Positions 31,808 to 41,787 are shown, counted from the stretch's first letter. The stretch: 64,000 nucleotides of DNA from JALYTZ01 sp036559125 (GCA_036559125.1 DATBTT010000002.1:1-64000), one strand, 5' to 3'. The notes: generated by a model not told the origin, from the letters alone. Program-made: numbers and translations.

Positions 31808-32869
31808 ATGAATCGCTCGATTCGCGCGCTCGTTCCGATAACGTTCGCGCTGGCATTGGCGCAAATGGCGAGTGCGAGCGCGCGATGCGCACCGACGGTC
31901 TTTCCCCTGGCCGGCACCCACGCGCCTGCGAGTCACGGGCGAGGGCCCGGGCTGTTGCTCGATGGAGGCGGCACCGATATCGACGCGGCGTGGAGGTGGA
32001 TGCACGACACGCTGGTCGGAAAGGCGACGCGAGGAGGGAACGTACTCATCTTGCGCGCGACCGGAACCGACGACTACGACCCGTACGCGTTGCAAACCGC
32101 GCGGTTTGCGTCGGCTCGCACGCTCCTCGTCCCAGCCTGTACGCCGCGAGCGCAAGTCGACGCGCTTGCGAAATACGCCGACGCCGCGGACGCAGTCTTT
32201 TTCTCCGGCGGCGATCAAGCGCATTACGCCGCCTGGAAGGGTAGCGCGCTGATCTCTGCGGTGCGGCGCGCCTACGCGCGCGGCGGCGTCGTCGGTGGAA
32301 CCAGCGCGGGTTTAGCGATTCAAGGCGCCGTCGTATACGATTCGGTGGCCGCCGACCGCGTACTGGCCGCCGACGCGGAAGTCCGTTCGCCCGACGCGAC
32401 GAAAAACCCATACGAACCCGCGATCAGCTTCACGACCGGGCTCTTTCGATATCCGCCGTTAACTGCCGTCATCACGGATACGCACTTTGCCAAGCGCGAC
32501 CGGTTTGGCCGTCTGGCGGCGTTCATGGCGCGCGCGCTTCGCGACGGGTTGATACGCGGGAACCGTGTCTACGGCGTGGCGGTGGACGAGCGCAGCGCGC
32601 TCGTTGTCGACCGGCACGGCGTGGCTACGTTGCTCGAGAATCCATACGCGGGCGGCTATCGCACGCGCGGAGCGTATATCATCACCGGCGGACGCGCCGC
32701 GCGAATCGCTCCCGGGAAGCCGCTGCTCTATACGGTTCACGTCGTCCACTTGTCGCGTTCGGGGCAGCGGTTCAACCTGTATACCAAGCACGGCGACGGC
32801 CGACGGTATGACGTGACCGTTGACGGGTCCAGATCGAGTATCTACAGCCGCGATCCGTACTCAGGATGA
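31808..32869 (+). CDS. Cyanophycinase-like peptidase (S51 family), exported
   Basis: The protein has 353 residues with a probable signal peptide (about 1-24). The core shows GLLLDGGGTDIDAAWRW, FFSGGDQAHY near residue 136 and GGTSAGLAIQG near residue 162, whose Ser is the nucleophile of cyanophycinase/dipeptidase E enzymes. Such enzymes cut cyanophycin (multi-L-arginyl-poly-aspartate) to beta-Asp-Arg dipeptides. The export signal suggests an extracellular or periplasmic version acting on polymer released by other cells. A partial match to other S51 peptidases cannot be excluded. It starts 15 bases after the binding protein. Confidence 0.85.
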   Translation: MNRSIRALVPITFALALAQMASASARCAPTVFPLAGTHAPASHGRGPGLLLDGGGTDIDAAWRWMHDTLVGKATRGGNVLILRATGTDDYDPYALQTARFASARTLLVPACTPRAQVDALAKYADAADAVFFSGGDQAHYAAWKGSALISAVRRAYARGGVVGGTSAGLAIQGAVVYDSVAADRVLAADAEVRSPDATKNPYEPAISFTTGLFRYPPLTAVITDTHFAKRDRFGRLAAFMARALRDGLIRGNRVYGVAVDERSALVVDRHGVATLLENPYAGGYRTRGAYIITGGRAARIAPGKPLLYTVHVVHLSRSGQRFNLYTKHGDGRRYDVTVDGSRSSIYSRDPYSG

Positions 32870-33873
32870 GAGAGACCGACTTGCGCGGCGAGCCATTCGT
32901 CGAAGTCACTCGCGGCGGACTCTCCGAGTCGGTTCACGCGGTGGCAGCTTGCGCGGTCGACGCTGAAGGAAAGGTCGTCTTCGCGCTGGGCGACGTCGGT
33001 GCGTCCACGTATCTTCGATCGGCTGCTAAGCCGTTCATCGCCGCAGCGTCGATCGTGGAAAACGTTCACGAACGTTTCGGTTTGGATGCGCCGGAAATCG
33101 CGGTGATGGCCGGGTCGCATTCAGGTGAACCGTACCATGTGGCAGCCGTCCGCTCGATCTTGCGCAAGATCGGCATGGACGAGAGCGCGCTGCAATGCGG
33201 CGCGCACGAACCATACAATGCCGATGCGGCACGCGACCTCCGGCGCAGCGGCGGCAAACCGTCGGCAGTGCACAACAATTGCTCCGGCAAGCACGCAGGT
33301 ATCTTGGCGCTATGCAAGGCAATCGGCGCGGACTGCGCGACCTACCTGGAACCGGACAATCCCGCGCAGAAACGCATCCTTTCGCTCTGCGCGGCCATGT
33401 CGAGCGTTTCGCTGGAGGCGCTGCACATAGGCATCGATGGTTGCGGCGTACCGGTATACGCGCTGCCGTTGGAGCGCGCGGCAATGTCGTACATGCGCCT
33501 GGCGACGTTGCGCGGTATGGACGGCGAATCCGCGGCTGCATTGGGGGTCGTGCGCGCTGCGATGATCGCCTACCCCGAGTACGTTTGCGGCACCGGCGAG
33601 TTCGATGCCGCACTCATGCGCGCGGGCGAAGGGGCGATCGCGTGCAAAGGGGGCGCGGAGGGCATCCACGCGACGGCGTTGCTCGATCGCGGCGTTGGCC
33701 TCGTGCTCAAAATCGTCGACGGTGCCGAGCGCGCCCATGCGCCCGCCGCAATTTCCGCACTGCGCCGCATGGGCATGCTTTCGGAACGGCAGTGCGCGAG
33801 CCTGAGGGCATTCGCCCGGCCGACCGTCTACAATTGGGCCGCCCGACCCGTCGGCGAGATCCGCTCTCTCTAA
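32866..33873 (+). CDS. Asparaginase, Rhizobium etli AV/thermolabile type
   Basis: The protein has 335 residues of the PF06089-type asparaginase family, unlike the classical AnsA/AnsB fold. Signatures include VEVTRGGLSESVH, RSAAKPFIAAA near residue 50, HNNCSGKHAGIL near residue 137 and GIDGCGVPVYALP near residue 187. The Cys- and Lys-containing positions around HNNCSGKH are near the metal/active site described for the R. etli enzyme. It would deaminate asparagine to aspartate. The ATG overlaps the cyanophycinase stop (ATGA). The gene pair suggests Asp-rich substrate breakdown. Confidence 0.88.
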   Translation: MRETDLRGEPFVEVTRGGLSESVHAVAACAVDAEGKVVFALGDVGASTYLRSAAKPFIAAASIVENVHERFGLDAPEIAVMAGSHSGEPYHVAAVRSILRKIGMDESALQCGAHEPYNADAARDLRRSGGKPSAVHNNCSGKHAGILALCKAIGADCATYLEPDNPAQKRILSLCAAMSSVSLEALHIGIDGCGVPVYALPLERAAMSYMRLATLRGMDGESAAALGVVRAAMIAYPEYVCGTGEFDAALMRAGEGAIACKGGAEGIHATALLDRGVGLVLKIVDGAERAHAPAAISALRRMGMLSERQCASLRAFARPTVYNWAARPVGEIRSL

Positions 33874-33897
33874 CGTCATCCTGACTCGCCCGCCCCC

Positions 33898-33946
33898 GTC
33901 ATCCTGAGCTTGTCGAAGGACGGCCCTTCGACAGGCTTAGGGTGAC
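33898..33946. repeat. Inverted pair of 22-bp repeats between convergent genes
   Basis: Copies in opposite orientation at 33898-33919 and 33925-33946 are separated by five bases, so the RNA of either strand can fold as a long hairpin. A half copy (GTCATCCTGA) lies just upstream at about 33875. The pair fills the space between the asparaginase gene and the TonB receptor gene and could act as a two-way terminator. Confidence 0.8.
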
Positions 33947-36900
33947 TAGAGTTTGATTTTCATCGTGAGGTATGCCGAGAAGGGTTGGTTGAGGGAACTC
34001 GTGAGATCGTTGTAGGTTCCGAACGTCGGTTCGTACGGGTAGCGCAAGAACGGCTGAACGTTGTCGCCGGGATTGTACGCGTTGCCCACGGGTGCGACGA
34101 AGTTCGCCAGATTGCCGTAGCTACAAACGTCTTTGCTCGAATAGTACGTAAAGCGCGTTTGCTGCCCTCCGAAGCAGGTATTGACGACGTTCGCCAACGT
34201 CAACGAGAACGTGACGTTCTTCGAAGCTTCGTACGAGATGCGTACGTGTCCGAGCAGTTGGGACGGTTCGCGAAACTCTCCGATCCCGTCGAAATGGCCG
34301 GTAAACGAATCGGGAATCGCGCCGATCTGCGCGGCGCACGTCGTCGCATCGTACGGCGATCCGCCGCCCGCTCCGTATGGATAACGCGGGTCTCCCGCAA
34401 CGCTACCCGATAACGGGTTACAGCCGGACGCGGGGTCGACGCCGGGCATGACTTCGGGCGCCCCGTACCGGTTGCCGCCGACGAACTGGAAGGACGGCGT
34501 TATCGAAAACCGGTCGTGTTTGTAATTCAGGATCAGCGTGGCGACGTAGGGATAATTGTACGCGTTGACGCCGGTGCCGATTCCACCCGGATTGGTGGAG
34601 TACGGCAGATAGTTCGCGTTCGGATCGAGCAGCGCCTGAACGGGCGCGTTCCAATACGGATTCGCGATGTCGCCGGGTGTACTGCAAGTCGGGTCGGCAG
34701 CGCCCGAGTTTGGGTTAGGCGCTGCCGGATCGCCGCCGATATTCGCGGGTTGGTAGCAAGGAGCCGCATTGGCGCTCGACGCGCCGCAGCGGGCGTCGCT
34801 TGAATTCGAGGCGCAAAACTTGGTGTACCCGTTGTAATTGGCGATGTCCGCATTGATCGGCGAGAGGATCGTCGTGCCGTTCGGAAGCGTGTTGTACTTC
34901 ACGAACGTATTGGTGTAGGCGAAGGAGAGTTGGCCGGCCAGTCCGTTGCGTTCGAAGTCGCCGCCGCTCAGCGCGAGTTCGAATCCCCGCGAGGTCTGCT
35001 GGCCGGCGTTCGACCCGGAGACGAAACCGGCTTTGATGTTCGTATAAAAATTCTCGACTTGGTCCTTCGTCTGTCGGTAAAAGGGAGTCAGCTTCACCGA
35101 AAAACTCGTACCTTTGAAGTGATGCTCGAGCGAAAAGTCGCTGTTATATGAAATCGGAGGCCGTACTTGATGGCCCGGCGTCGTAAAGCCGAGTGAATAG
35201 AACGCTACGAGCGTGTTCGGGAGGTTCGATTGCAGCGCGTCGTATTGCTCGTATGCCGAGGACGGTTGCTCGTTGTATTTACCGAAACTCGCCCGCAACA
35301 CGGTATCCGGACTGAGAGTATACGTGACGCCGATTCGCGGCTGGAGGATGTTGTAGACGAACGATTGGCTCGGGACGTTTTGCATGTTCGCAGCCTGGTA
35401 CTGCGAACCGGCCGTCGTGCATGACGACTGAATCGGTATGCTGCTGCCGTCGGCCAACGACGTCTTATCGTACAATGTCAGATTTTGCGTGTCGAAGCAC
35501 GTGTCGTTGTTGAAGGCATCGAACCAGAAGGGGCGCGCCGGACCCGACGTGTTGGCCCCTTTGAAATCGTACCGGTCTAATCGCAAACCGAGATTGACCG
35601 ACAGGCGGTCGTTCGGCCGGAATTCGTCGGTCAACGAATACCCGGTGAAGACCGGTTTGACGTCGTTGAATTCACCATACGCACCATTCTCCGCAACGTA
35701 AAACGCGCACGTCGAAGTGCCGCACGTGTATTGCGTCGGGTCGGGCGGCAGGTTGACGGATCCCGAATATTGCGGGCCGAGGTTGGCATAGCCGATCCCC
35801 GCGAGCGATGCAAACGTCGCGCCGCCGTTCGTGGTCAAGACGCCTCCGTCGTTACACGTCGTGGGCGTGGCTACGGTTCCCGCCGACGGCGCCGCGTAAC
35901 ACACGCCGTGTGTGAGATCGTTCGGATTGACGAGGACCGCGAAACTGTCGGCGCTCCCGAACATCTGCGAGTTGAATACGCGGATGGCGTTCGAGGTGGT
36001 GTACGACGCCTGCGCTTGAACGAGATTTTTGGATCCGAATTGCTTGGCGAAAGTCGCGCTTACGCCCCGCGTGTGGGAACTTAATTCGTAATCGCCTGAA
36101 TCGAAACCCGTATAAGGTTGCCAAGACGAGATCGGCCCCGTTCCGATATAGTCGGAGTAGTACGTGTATCCGTACAGTCTGAGATATGAATCGGCGCCGA
36201 AATTCTTTTGATATTGCAATTTGACGATGGCTTGTCCGTTGTACCCGACGTCGCGTTGCGTCGGCGGAATCGGTGCGTTGAACTGGCGATTCTGAGGAGA
36301 CGACGGAAACAGATACGGGACCACCAGCGATTGATAGTTCGCTGGTAAAAACGAACCGATCGGGCCATCGTACTGAAAAGAGTCCGTATAATACGGCAAA
36401 ACGCCGGCACCGTAGGTCGAGCCTTGGAAATTATTCAGGCCTTCGTCGATGGCCGAGTTATAGAGTGCGGTGAAGATTTCGTCATTGTCGTAGAGCAACT
36501 GCACGTCGTCGCGACCGCCGTCGCGTTTGTGCGGAATCCCGAAGTGCAGGTTGATCACCGACGTTCGGGTGGCAACGTTGGCGGCGGAGGTTCCACCGTA
36601 CTGTAGCGGGCCTAGGATGTACCCAGGCGTGCCGGCTTGACCGACGTTCGGTGCTCCATTGGTGAAGCACGACGGCACGGTTGTGGGAGGCGAGGACGGG
36701 CACGTATCCAAAATCGGACCAAATTCGTTTGCCAGCGTTTCGCCGTTGCGTTGGTCGACGTATCGATGATCTTGATTGAATCCGCCGAAACCTGCATAGT
36801 AGCTGAACATCCGATTGGGCGATGCGCCCGCGGCCTCGACGTTGAGGCTGTGATAAAATGCCGGACTGCCGACGGCCGCCGCGATGCTGCCATATCCGGG

Positions 36901-37665
36901 CGTGGTGCCGGTTTTGATGACTTGATTGATGAACCCCGCCAGACCCTGCGCCTCGCCGTTTGCGGGCGTGGCGCCGGTGTAGACTTGCAGTTCGAGTTGA
37001 CCGAGCGACGACAACGAACCCGACGGATAATTGTCGAATCCGCGGTTTACTGGAATGCCGTCGAATTCGTATCCGACTTCGTAGGAGTCGCCGCCGCGCA
37101 CGTGCACTGCCTGATTGTAACCGGATTGATTGCTCGGAACGTACGCACCCGGTACGCTCGCGATCGCGGAATACGCGCTGTTGAGATTACCGCCGCCGCC
37201 CAGAACGCTCGTTCGCTCCTGTTGCGCGGCATTGACGGAGTACACGTCGGCGGTCGTTCCGGGGCGCACGAGACCCGAAGCGCTGCGCGAGGTGACGTTC
37301 GCGATCGTCTTGAGCGGACGATGCAACGTGAGCGGCACGGTCTGCTGCGCGTCGGCAAAAACGCTCACGCCCGCGACGGAAAGACGGTCGTATCCGCTTT
37401 TTTCCACCGAAACCGCGTACGTGTCGGGTGCTAACGACACAAACGTAAAGCGCCCGCTCGCATCGGTCATTACGCTCTCGGCTTGCGACGGACTCGAGAC
37501 CGTAACTTTCGCGCCCGCAATCGGAGCCGACGTGCCCGCGTCCGTGACCGTGCCGTTCAGGCCGCCGGTAGTGCCGGCCAATGCGCCCAAAGTACCGGAG
37601 AGTACCGCGCACAATCCGAGCGCGACGATTCGTGCGAAACCAGAGAGCCGAAAGGATGGATTCAT
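33946..37665 (-). CDS. TonB-dependent outer-membrane receptor
   Basis: The protein has 1239 residues. It has a signal peptide (about 1-30), a carboxypeptidase-regulatory-like domain (TTGGLNGTVTDAGTSAPIAGA near residue 31 onwards), a plug domain with VHVRGGDSYEVGYEFDGIPVNRGF near residue 188, and a long Tyr/Asn/Gly-rich beta-barrel. The layout matches Oar/carboxypeptidase-reg type TonB receptors of diderm bacteria that take up large or scarce solutes. A GGAGA ribosome-binding site, and the four-base overlap with the upstream gene, set the start at 37665. It is the last gene of the run that begins with a Rieske oxygenase. The ligand is not known; a methylated amine or peptide is a guess from context. 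Confidence 0.9.
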   Translation of the reverse strand: MNPSFRLSGFARIVALGLCAVLSGTLGALAGTTGGLNGTVTDAGTSAPIAGAKVTVSSPSQAESVMTDASGRFTFVSLAPDTYAVSVEKSGYDRLSVAGVSVFADAQQTVPLTLHRPLKTIANVTSRSASGLVRPGTTADVYSVNAAQQERTSVLGGGGNLNSAYSAIASVPGAYVPSNQSGYNQAVHVRGGDSYEVGYEFDGIPVNRGFDNYPSGSLSSLGQLELQVYTGATPANGEAQGLAGFINQVIKTGTTPGYGSIAAAVGSPAFYHSLNVEAAGASPNRMFSYYAGFGGFNQDHRYVDQRNGETLANEFGPILDTCPSSPPTTVPSCFTNGAPNVGQAGTPGYILGPLQYGGTSAANVATRTSVINLHFGIPHKRDGGRDDVQLLYDNDEIFTALYNSAIDEGLNNFQGSTYGAGVLPYYTDSFQYDGPIGSFLPANYQSLVVPYLFPSSPQNRQFNAPIPPTQRDVGYNGQAIVKLQYQKNFGADSYLRLYGYTYYSDYIGTGPISSWQPYTGFDSGDYELSSHTRGVSATFAKQFGSKNLVQAQASYTTSNAIRVFNSQMFGSADSFAVLVNPNDLTHGVCYAAPSAGTVATPTTCNDGGVLTTNGGATFASLAGIGYANLGPQYSGSVNLPPDPTQYTCGTSTCAFYVAENGAYGEFNDVKPVFTGYSLTDEFRPNDRLSVNLGLRLDRYDFKGANTSGPARPFWFDAFNNDTCFDTQNLTLYDKTSLADGSSIPIQSSCTTAGSQYQAANMQNVPSQSFVYNILQPRIGVTYTLSPDTVLRASFGKYNEQPSSAYEQYDALQSNLPNTLVAFYSLGFTTPGHQVRPPISYNSDFSLEHHFKGTSFSVKLTPFYRQTKDQVENFYTNIKAGFVSGSNAGQQTSRGFELALSGGDFERNGLAGQLSFAYTNTFVKYNTLPNGTTILSPINADIANYNGYTKFCASNSSDARCGASSANAAPCYQPANIGGDPAAPNPNSGAADPTCSTPGDIANPYWNAPVQALLDPNANYLPYSTNPGGIGTGVNAYNYPYVATLILNYKHDRFSITPSFQFVGGNRYGAPEVMPGVDPASGCNPLSGSVAGDPRYPYGAGGGSPYDATTCAAQIGAIPDSFTGHFDGIGEFREPSQLLGHVRISYEASKNVTFSLTLANVVNTCFGGQQTRFTYYSSKDVCSYGNLANFVAPVGNAYNPGDNVQPFLRYPYEPTFGTYNDLTSSLNQPFSAYLTMKIKL

Positions 37666-40664
37666 CGATCTTTCTCCTGTGTGACGGTCGCGATAAGGGC
37701 GCGGTAGGACGCCATCGCCGAGTCGAAATCGTGGCGTATGGCGGCCGCCTCGCGCAGGTGCGGCGGTAAGGGCGGGGCTTGCGACAGCGCGACGTCGCCT
37801 TGCAGTATGGTCAGCCGTTCGCGCAGTCGATCCGGCGCCCACTGGTCGTCCTCCGAATTGACCGGATCGGACGTGAGTACCGCGTAGACGGCTGCGATCT
37901 TGTGCGAGCGCGCGGCGGAGGCATGCGCGCGAAGCGCGTCGAGCCGGTTTAGGGCCGCGTCAACGGCCGATAGCTCGTCGTCGAGCGACTGTAAAAATCT
38001 CTGACGTGCGACGTACTGCGCTTGCGTCCAGGGGGCGCGCGGATCGGGCAAGAGCGTCAATGGGCGCTCGACGCTGCGCGCATCCGCGTGTAAGCGCACG
38101 ACGAACCGGCCCGGCACCACCGGCGGTCCCGAATCGGGGCCGCGGTTCCACTTCCGCGCTTTCGTCCAGGGCACGGGCGGCGCGCTCGCGAGATCCCAGG
38201 CGACGCGGCCGACGCCGGCATGATTCGGCACGCCCACGCGGCGCTCGACCTTGCCGCTTTCGTCGAGAATTTCGATCCACGGTTTGGACGCGCTTCGTCG
38301 CGGCAGATAATACGAGATGCTCGCGCCGTACGGCGGATCGGCTCCGCTAAAGTCCCCGGCTGCAACGCAGCATTCGTCGTCGTGCGTTCCGTACGCGCCG
38401 GCCCACCACAGGTACCATGCGTACGACGTTGGGATCGGGAAGAGTGCCGGCGTAGCGGCATTCGCCGCCGAAACGATTCCTTCGATCGGCGTCAAATCGT
38501 CGAGAATCCAGACTCCGCGACCGTGCGTGCCCGCTATCAGGTCGTGCGTGCGCGGCTCGATGCGCAAATCGTGAATCGAAACCGGCGGCATTCCTAGCCG
38601 CAAGCTTTTCCATCGTAACCCGCGATCGAGACTTACCCAGACGCCTTGCTCGAGTCCGGCGTAGAGGACGTCGGGATTTACCGGGTCCTCGCGAACGACG
38701 TGCACGAATTGATCGGACGGAAGTCCGGCGACGATGGAATGCCAGCTTGCGCCGCTATCATTGGTGACATAGACGTACGGCCTCCGGTCGCCGGAAAGAT
38801 GACGATCGACAACTGCGTACGCGCGAGCGGCGGAGAAGCGCGACGGTTCGACGCACTCGACGCGTCCCCAGGCGGCGATGCCCGCGGGCGTAACGTTCTT
38901 CCAATGCAAGCCGCCGTCGGCGGTTCGTTGCACGAGGCCGTCGTCCGTGCCTACCCAAATCACGTTCGGATCGAGCGCGGAGGGCGCGATGTCCAGCAAC
39001 GTATCGTAGAATTCGGCGCCCGACACGTCCGTATTGATCGCGCCGCCCGCGACTTGCTGTTTGCGCGGATCGTTGCGCGTGAGATCGGGGCTGATGGCGC
39101 GCCAGGTTTTGCCGCGGTCGATCGTTTTGAAGACGACGTTCGCCCCGAAGTACGCGGTCAGCGGCGGTTGCGGTGCGAATGCGAGCGGCGCCTGCCAGTC
39201 GAACCGGTACGGCTGGCCCGCGAGCGCGCGGCCGTTCGTGTCGGTGACGTCGGGCGTGATGTCTTCGTTTTGGCGGGAGCGCAAGTCGAAGATACCGAGT
39301 TGCCCGGTGAGTTCGTTGACGCCGACGTTCCACACCGATGACGCACGACCGGGTTCGGGCCACGCCCACACGCCGTCCGAATCGTTGGCGACGTCGCGCC
39401 AGTCGCGCTGCGTGATACCCAGCGTGCTGAGCGAACGCGAGGGTCCGCAGTACGAATCGTTGTCCTGCATTGCGGCGCACACGTGGTACGGAACCTGGTC
39501 GTCGTATCCGACATGATACACCTGCGCGATCGGTACGTTGAGCCGCCAGTCCCACGTCGCGCCGCCGTCGACCGAGATCGGCGCGCCACCGTCGTTCGCA
39601 TCGATCAACCTGCGTCCGTCGGCGGATATCCAAAGGCCGTGATGGTCCTGGTGAACCGCCTGCGAAATATCGGCAAACGTGCGCCCACCGTCGTAGCTCG
39701 CAATTAGATTCTCGGAAGCGAAATAGACGTGATCGGCGTTTGTCGGATCGACGGCGATGCGGCTCATGTAAAAGGGGCGTTGATCGATGAGCGTATCGCG
39801 CGACATCGGCCGCCAGGATGCTCCGGCGTCGTCGGAGCGCCACAGCAGCGCCGATTTCGACTGAATCAATGCGTACACGCGGCGCGGGTTGCTCGGTGCG
39901 ATTGCGATCCCGATTCGTCCCATACGTCCACCCGGCAATCCGTGACCGCGCAACCGGCGCCAGGTGTTCCCGCCGTCGACCGATTTGTAGAGGCCGTCAC
40001 GCGAACCACCGCTGGAAAACGTCCAAGGCACCCGCCGAAATTGCCAGATACCCGCGTAGACGACGTTCGGATCGTGGGGATCGGCGACCATGTCGGAAAC
40101 GCCGCTGCGCGGACCGGCGAACAGCGTGTGATGCCACGTGCGCCCGCCGTCGGTCGTGCGATAGACGCCGCGATCGTTGCTGTCCCGAAACGGATTGCCG
40201 AGCACGCCGACGAGCGCGTCCGTGGCGCGGCGCGGATTCACGACGATTTTTGCGATTGCGTACGAATGAGGCAATCCGCACCATCTCCAATGCGCGCCGC
40301 CGTCGGCGGTCATCCAGACGCCGTCGCCGTACGAGGCGTCGTTGCGCGGCGTCGATTCTCCGGTGCCCACCCAGACGACGTTCTTATCCGACGGAGCGAT
40401 CGCAATCGCGCCGATGGCGCCGACTGACCCGCGCGGCCATACATCCTTCCAGACGAGGCCGCCCGTGGTCGTCTTGAATACGCCGCCGCCGGCTGCGCCG
40501 AAGTAGTACAAGAGCGGATCGCGGTCGCTTCCCGTGACGGCGGCGACGCGTCCGCCGGCGATTGCCGGCCCGATATTGCGCCAACCGAGCGACGAACCCA
40601 ACGGCGCGAACGCGCACAGCGCGAACCAGGCGCCGATCGAGACCGCGAGGCGCAATCGGCTCAC
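37662..40664 (-). CDS. Exported BNR/Asp-box beta-propeller protein
   Basis: The protein has 1000 residues with a signal peptide (about 1-25) and many repeats of about 50-60 residues. These carry the Asp-box pattern S-x-D-x-G-x-T-W, seen for example as TADGGAHWRW, TTDGGRTWHH, SVDGGNTWRR, SVDGGATWDW and DRGKTWRA. This is a VPS10/sortilin-like or sialidase-like propeller family, often annotated as glycosyl hydrolase but lacking an obvious catalytic triad here. The C-terminal 200 residues form a separate beta domain and helices. It starts with GTG four bases after the Rieske gene stop and overlaps the receptor start, so all three are co-transcribed. A carrier or binding role at the surface is likely. 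Confidence 0.85.
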   Translation of the reverse strand: MSRLRLAVSIGAWFALCAFAPLGSSLGWRNIGPAIAGGRVAAVTGSDRDPLLYYFGAAGGGVFKTTTGGLVWKDVWPRGSVGAIGAIAIAPSDKNVVWVGTGESTPRNDASYGDGVWMTADGGAHWRWCGLPHSYAIAKIVVNPRRATDALVGVLGNPFRDSNDRGVYRTTDGGRTWHHTLFAGPRSGVSDMVADPHDPNVVYAGIWQFRRVPWTFSSGGSRDGLYKSVDGGNTWRRLRGHGLPGGRMGRIGIAIAPSNPRRVYALIQSKSALLWRSDDAGASWRPMSRDTLIDQRPFYMSRIAVDPTNADHVYFASENLIASYDGGRTFADISQAVHQDHHGLWISADGRRLIDANDGGAPISVDGGATWDWRLNVPIAQVYHVGYDDQVPYHVCAAMQDNDSYCGPSRSLSTLGITQRDWRDVANDSDGVWAWPEPGRASSVWNVGVNELTGQLGIFDLRSRQNEDITPDVTDTNGRALAGQPYRFDWQAPLAFAPQPPLTAYFGANVVFKTIDRGKTWRAISPDLTRNDPRKQQVAGGAINTDVSGAEFYDTLLDIAPSALDPNVIWVGTDDGLVQRTADGGLHWKNVTPAGIAAWGRVECVEPSRFSAARAYAVVDRHLSGDRRPYVYVTNDSGASWHSIVAGLPSDQFVHVVREDPVNPDVLYAGLEQGVWVSLDRGLRWKSLRLGMPPVSIHDLRIEPRTHDLIAGTHGRGVWILDDLTPIEGIVSAANAATPALFPIPTSYAWYLWWAGAYGTHDDECCVAAGDFSGADPPYGASISYYLPRRSASKPWIEILDESGKVERRVGVPNHAGVGRVAWDLASAPPVPWTKARKWNRGPDSGPPVVPGRFVVRLHADARSVERPLTLLPDPRAPWTQAQYVARQRFLQSLDDELSAVDAALNRLDALRAHASAARSHKIAAVYAVLTSDPVNSEDDQWAPDRLRERLTILQGDVALSQAPPLPPHLREAAAIRHDFDSAMASYRALIATVTQEKDR

Positions 40665-40668
40665 GCGG

Positions 40669-41787
40669 TCAATCCGTCATGACCGAAAGATAATGCGCGT
40701 CGAACGCGCTCAGCAGCCCCTCTGCATTTGCGTAGGGGCCGGGAGTGTACGCCCGCGAGCTAAGGCCCAACTGCGTGCGCTCGTTTACGTGCCAATCTTG
40801 GCGGTTGGTGACGTCCCAAAAGTCGACGGCGTCGCTCGAATCGAATCCGGGCGTCTCCATTGCGGCAGGATCGAAGAGCCACGCGCAGACCACTTCGGTA
40901 CGATCGACCGCGACGGGCCGCACGTAATGCACCATGACGTAATCGGGATGCAGGCTCAACAGCATCGACGGAAAGATCGTGTAATAGTAAACGCGATCGA
41001 GATCTTCGCCGTCGACCGCACCGACGGGCGCCCGCGCCGTACTACCGGAAACGGTCAGGCTCGTACCGCGGCGGCGAAGCTCGGAATATCCGCCGAGAAC
41101 GGCGCCTTCGGTCAGATCGTTGCGCCCGCTATCCGACGGCGAGAGCTTGTCGAGTTGCGGATGCACCAACGGGCAATGGTAGCATTCCGAATAGTTCAGG
41201 AATACGAGTTTCCAATTGCACGCGAGATCGTAGGCGATGGTTCGCGCGGTGCGTAGCGCACCGATGTTCCAGCGCGCGAAGCGTCCGGTCAGCTGCGAGA
41301 ACGCACTCTCAAACGGCGTCGGTTCGGGCGCAACGTTGATGAAAATAAAGCCGTCGAAGATCGCGAGCGCGGCCTCGTGCAACGGATACTGCGCGCGATC
41401 GAACGACGGCACTTCGTTCATGTTTCGTGCGACCAGCAGCTTTCCGTCGAGCCCGTAGGTCCACGCATGGTACGGACACTGGATCGAACCCGAAAAATGA
41501 CCGGAAGCATCGATGCAGATGCGCGTTCCGCGATGCCTGCAAACGTTGTACAGCGCGCGAACGCGGTCGCTCGCATCCCGCACGACGATGATGCTTTCGC
41601 CCGCCACGTCGGCTACGAAGAAATCGCCTGCGTTCTCGATCTGCTCGGTGCGCCCGGCGCATATCCACGCTCGCGCGAACAGGCGGTCGCGTTCCGACGC
41701 GAAAACTTCAGGCGATACGTACCATCGCGAGGGCAAGGTACGGGATCCAGCGTCGACGTTGGGTTTCACGAACGTGTCCACGCGCAA
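40669..41787 (-). CDS. Rieske non-haem iron oxygenase alpha subunit (A)
   Basis: The protein has 372 residues of the ring-hydroxylating/glycine-betaine oxygenase class. The Rieske [2Fe-2S] ligands are in VCRHRG near residue 82 and CPYHAW near residue 103. The catalytic iron ligands are in NYSECYHCPLVHPQL near residue 197. The C-terminal DFWDVTNRQDWHVNERTQLG is typical of GbcA/stachydrine/carnitine oxygenases. The start appears to be TTG at 41787, or GTG two codons later. It is divergent from a second Rieske gene and is followed by the propeller and receptor genes. No reductase partner is present in the window. Confidence 0.87.
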   Translation of the reverse strand: MRVDTFVKPNVDAGSRTLPSRWYVSPEVFASERDRLFARAWICAGRTEQIENAGDFFVADVAGESIIVVRDASDRVRALYNVCRHRGTRICIDASGHFSGSIQCPYHAWTYGLDGKLLVARNMNEVPSFDRAQYPLHEAALAIFDGFIFINVAPEPTPFESAFSQLTGRFARWNIGALRTARTIAYDLACNWKLVFLNYSECYHCPLVHPQLDKLSPSDSGRNDLTEGAVLGGYSELRRRGTSLTVSGSTARAPVGAVDGEDLDRVYYYTIFPSMLLSLHPDYVMVHYVRPVAVDRTEVVCAWLFDPAAMETPGFDSSDAVDFWDVTNRQDWHVNERTQLGLSSRAYTPGPYANAEGLLSAFDAHYLSVMTD

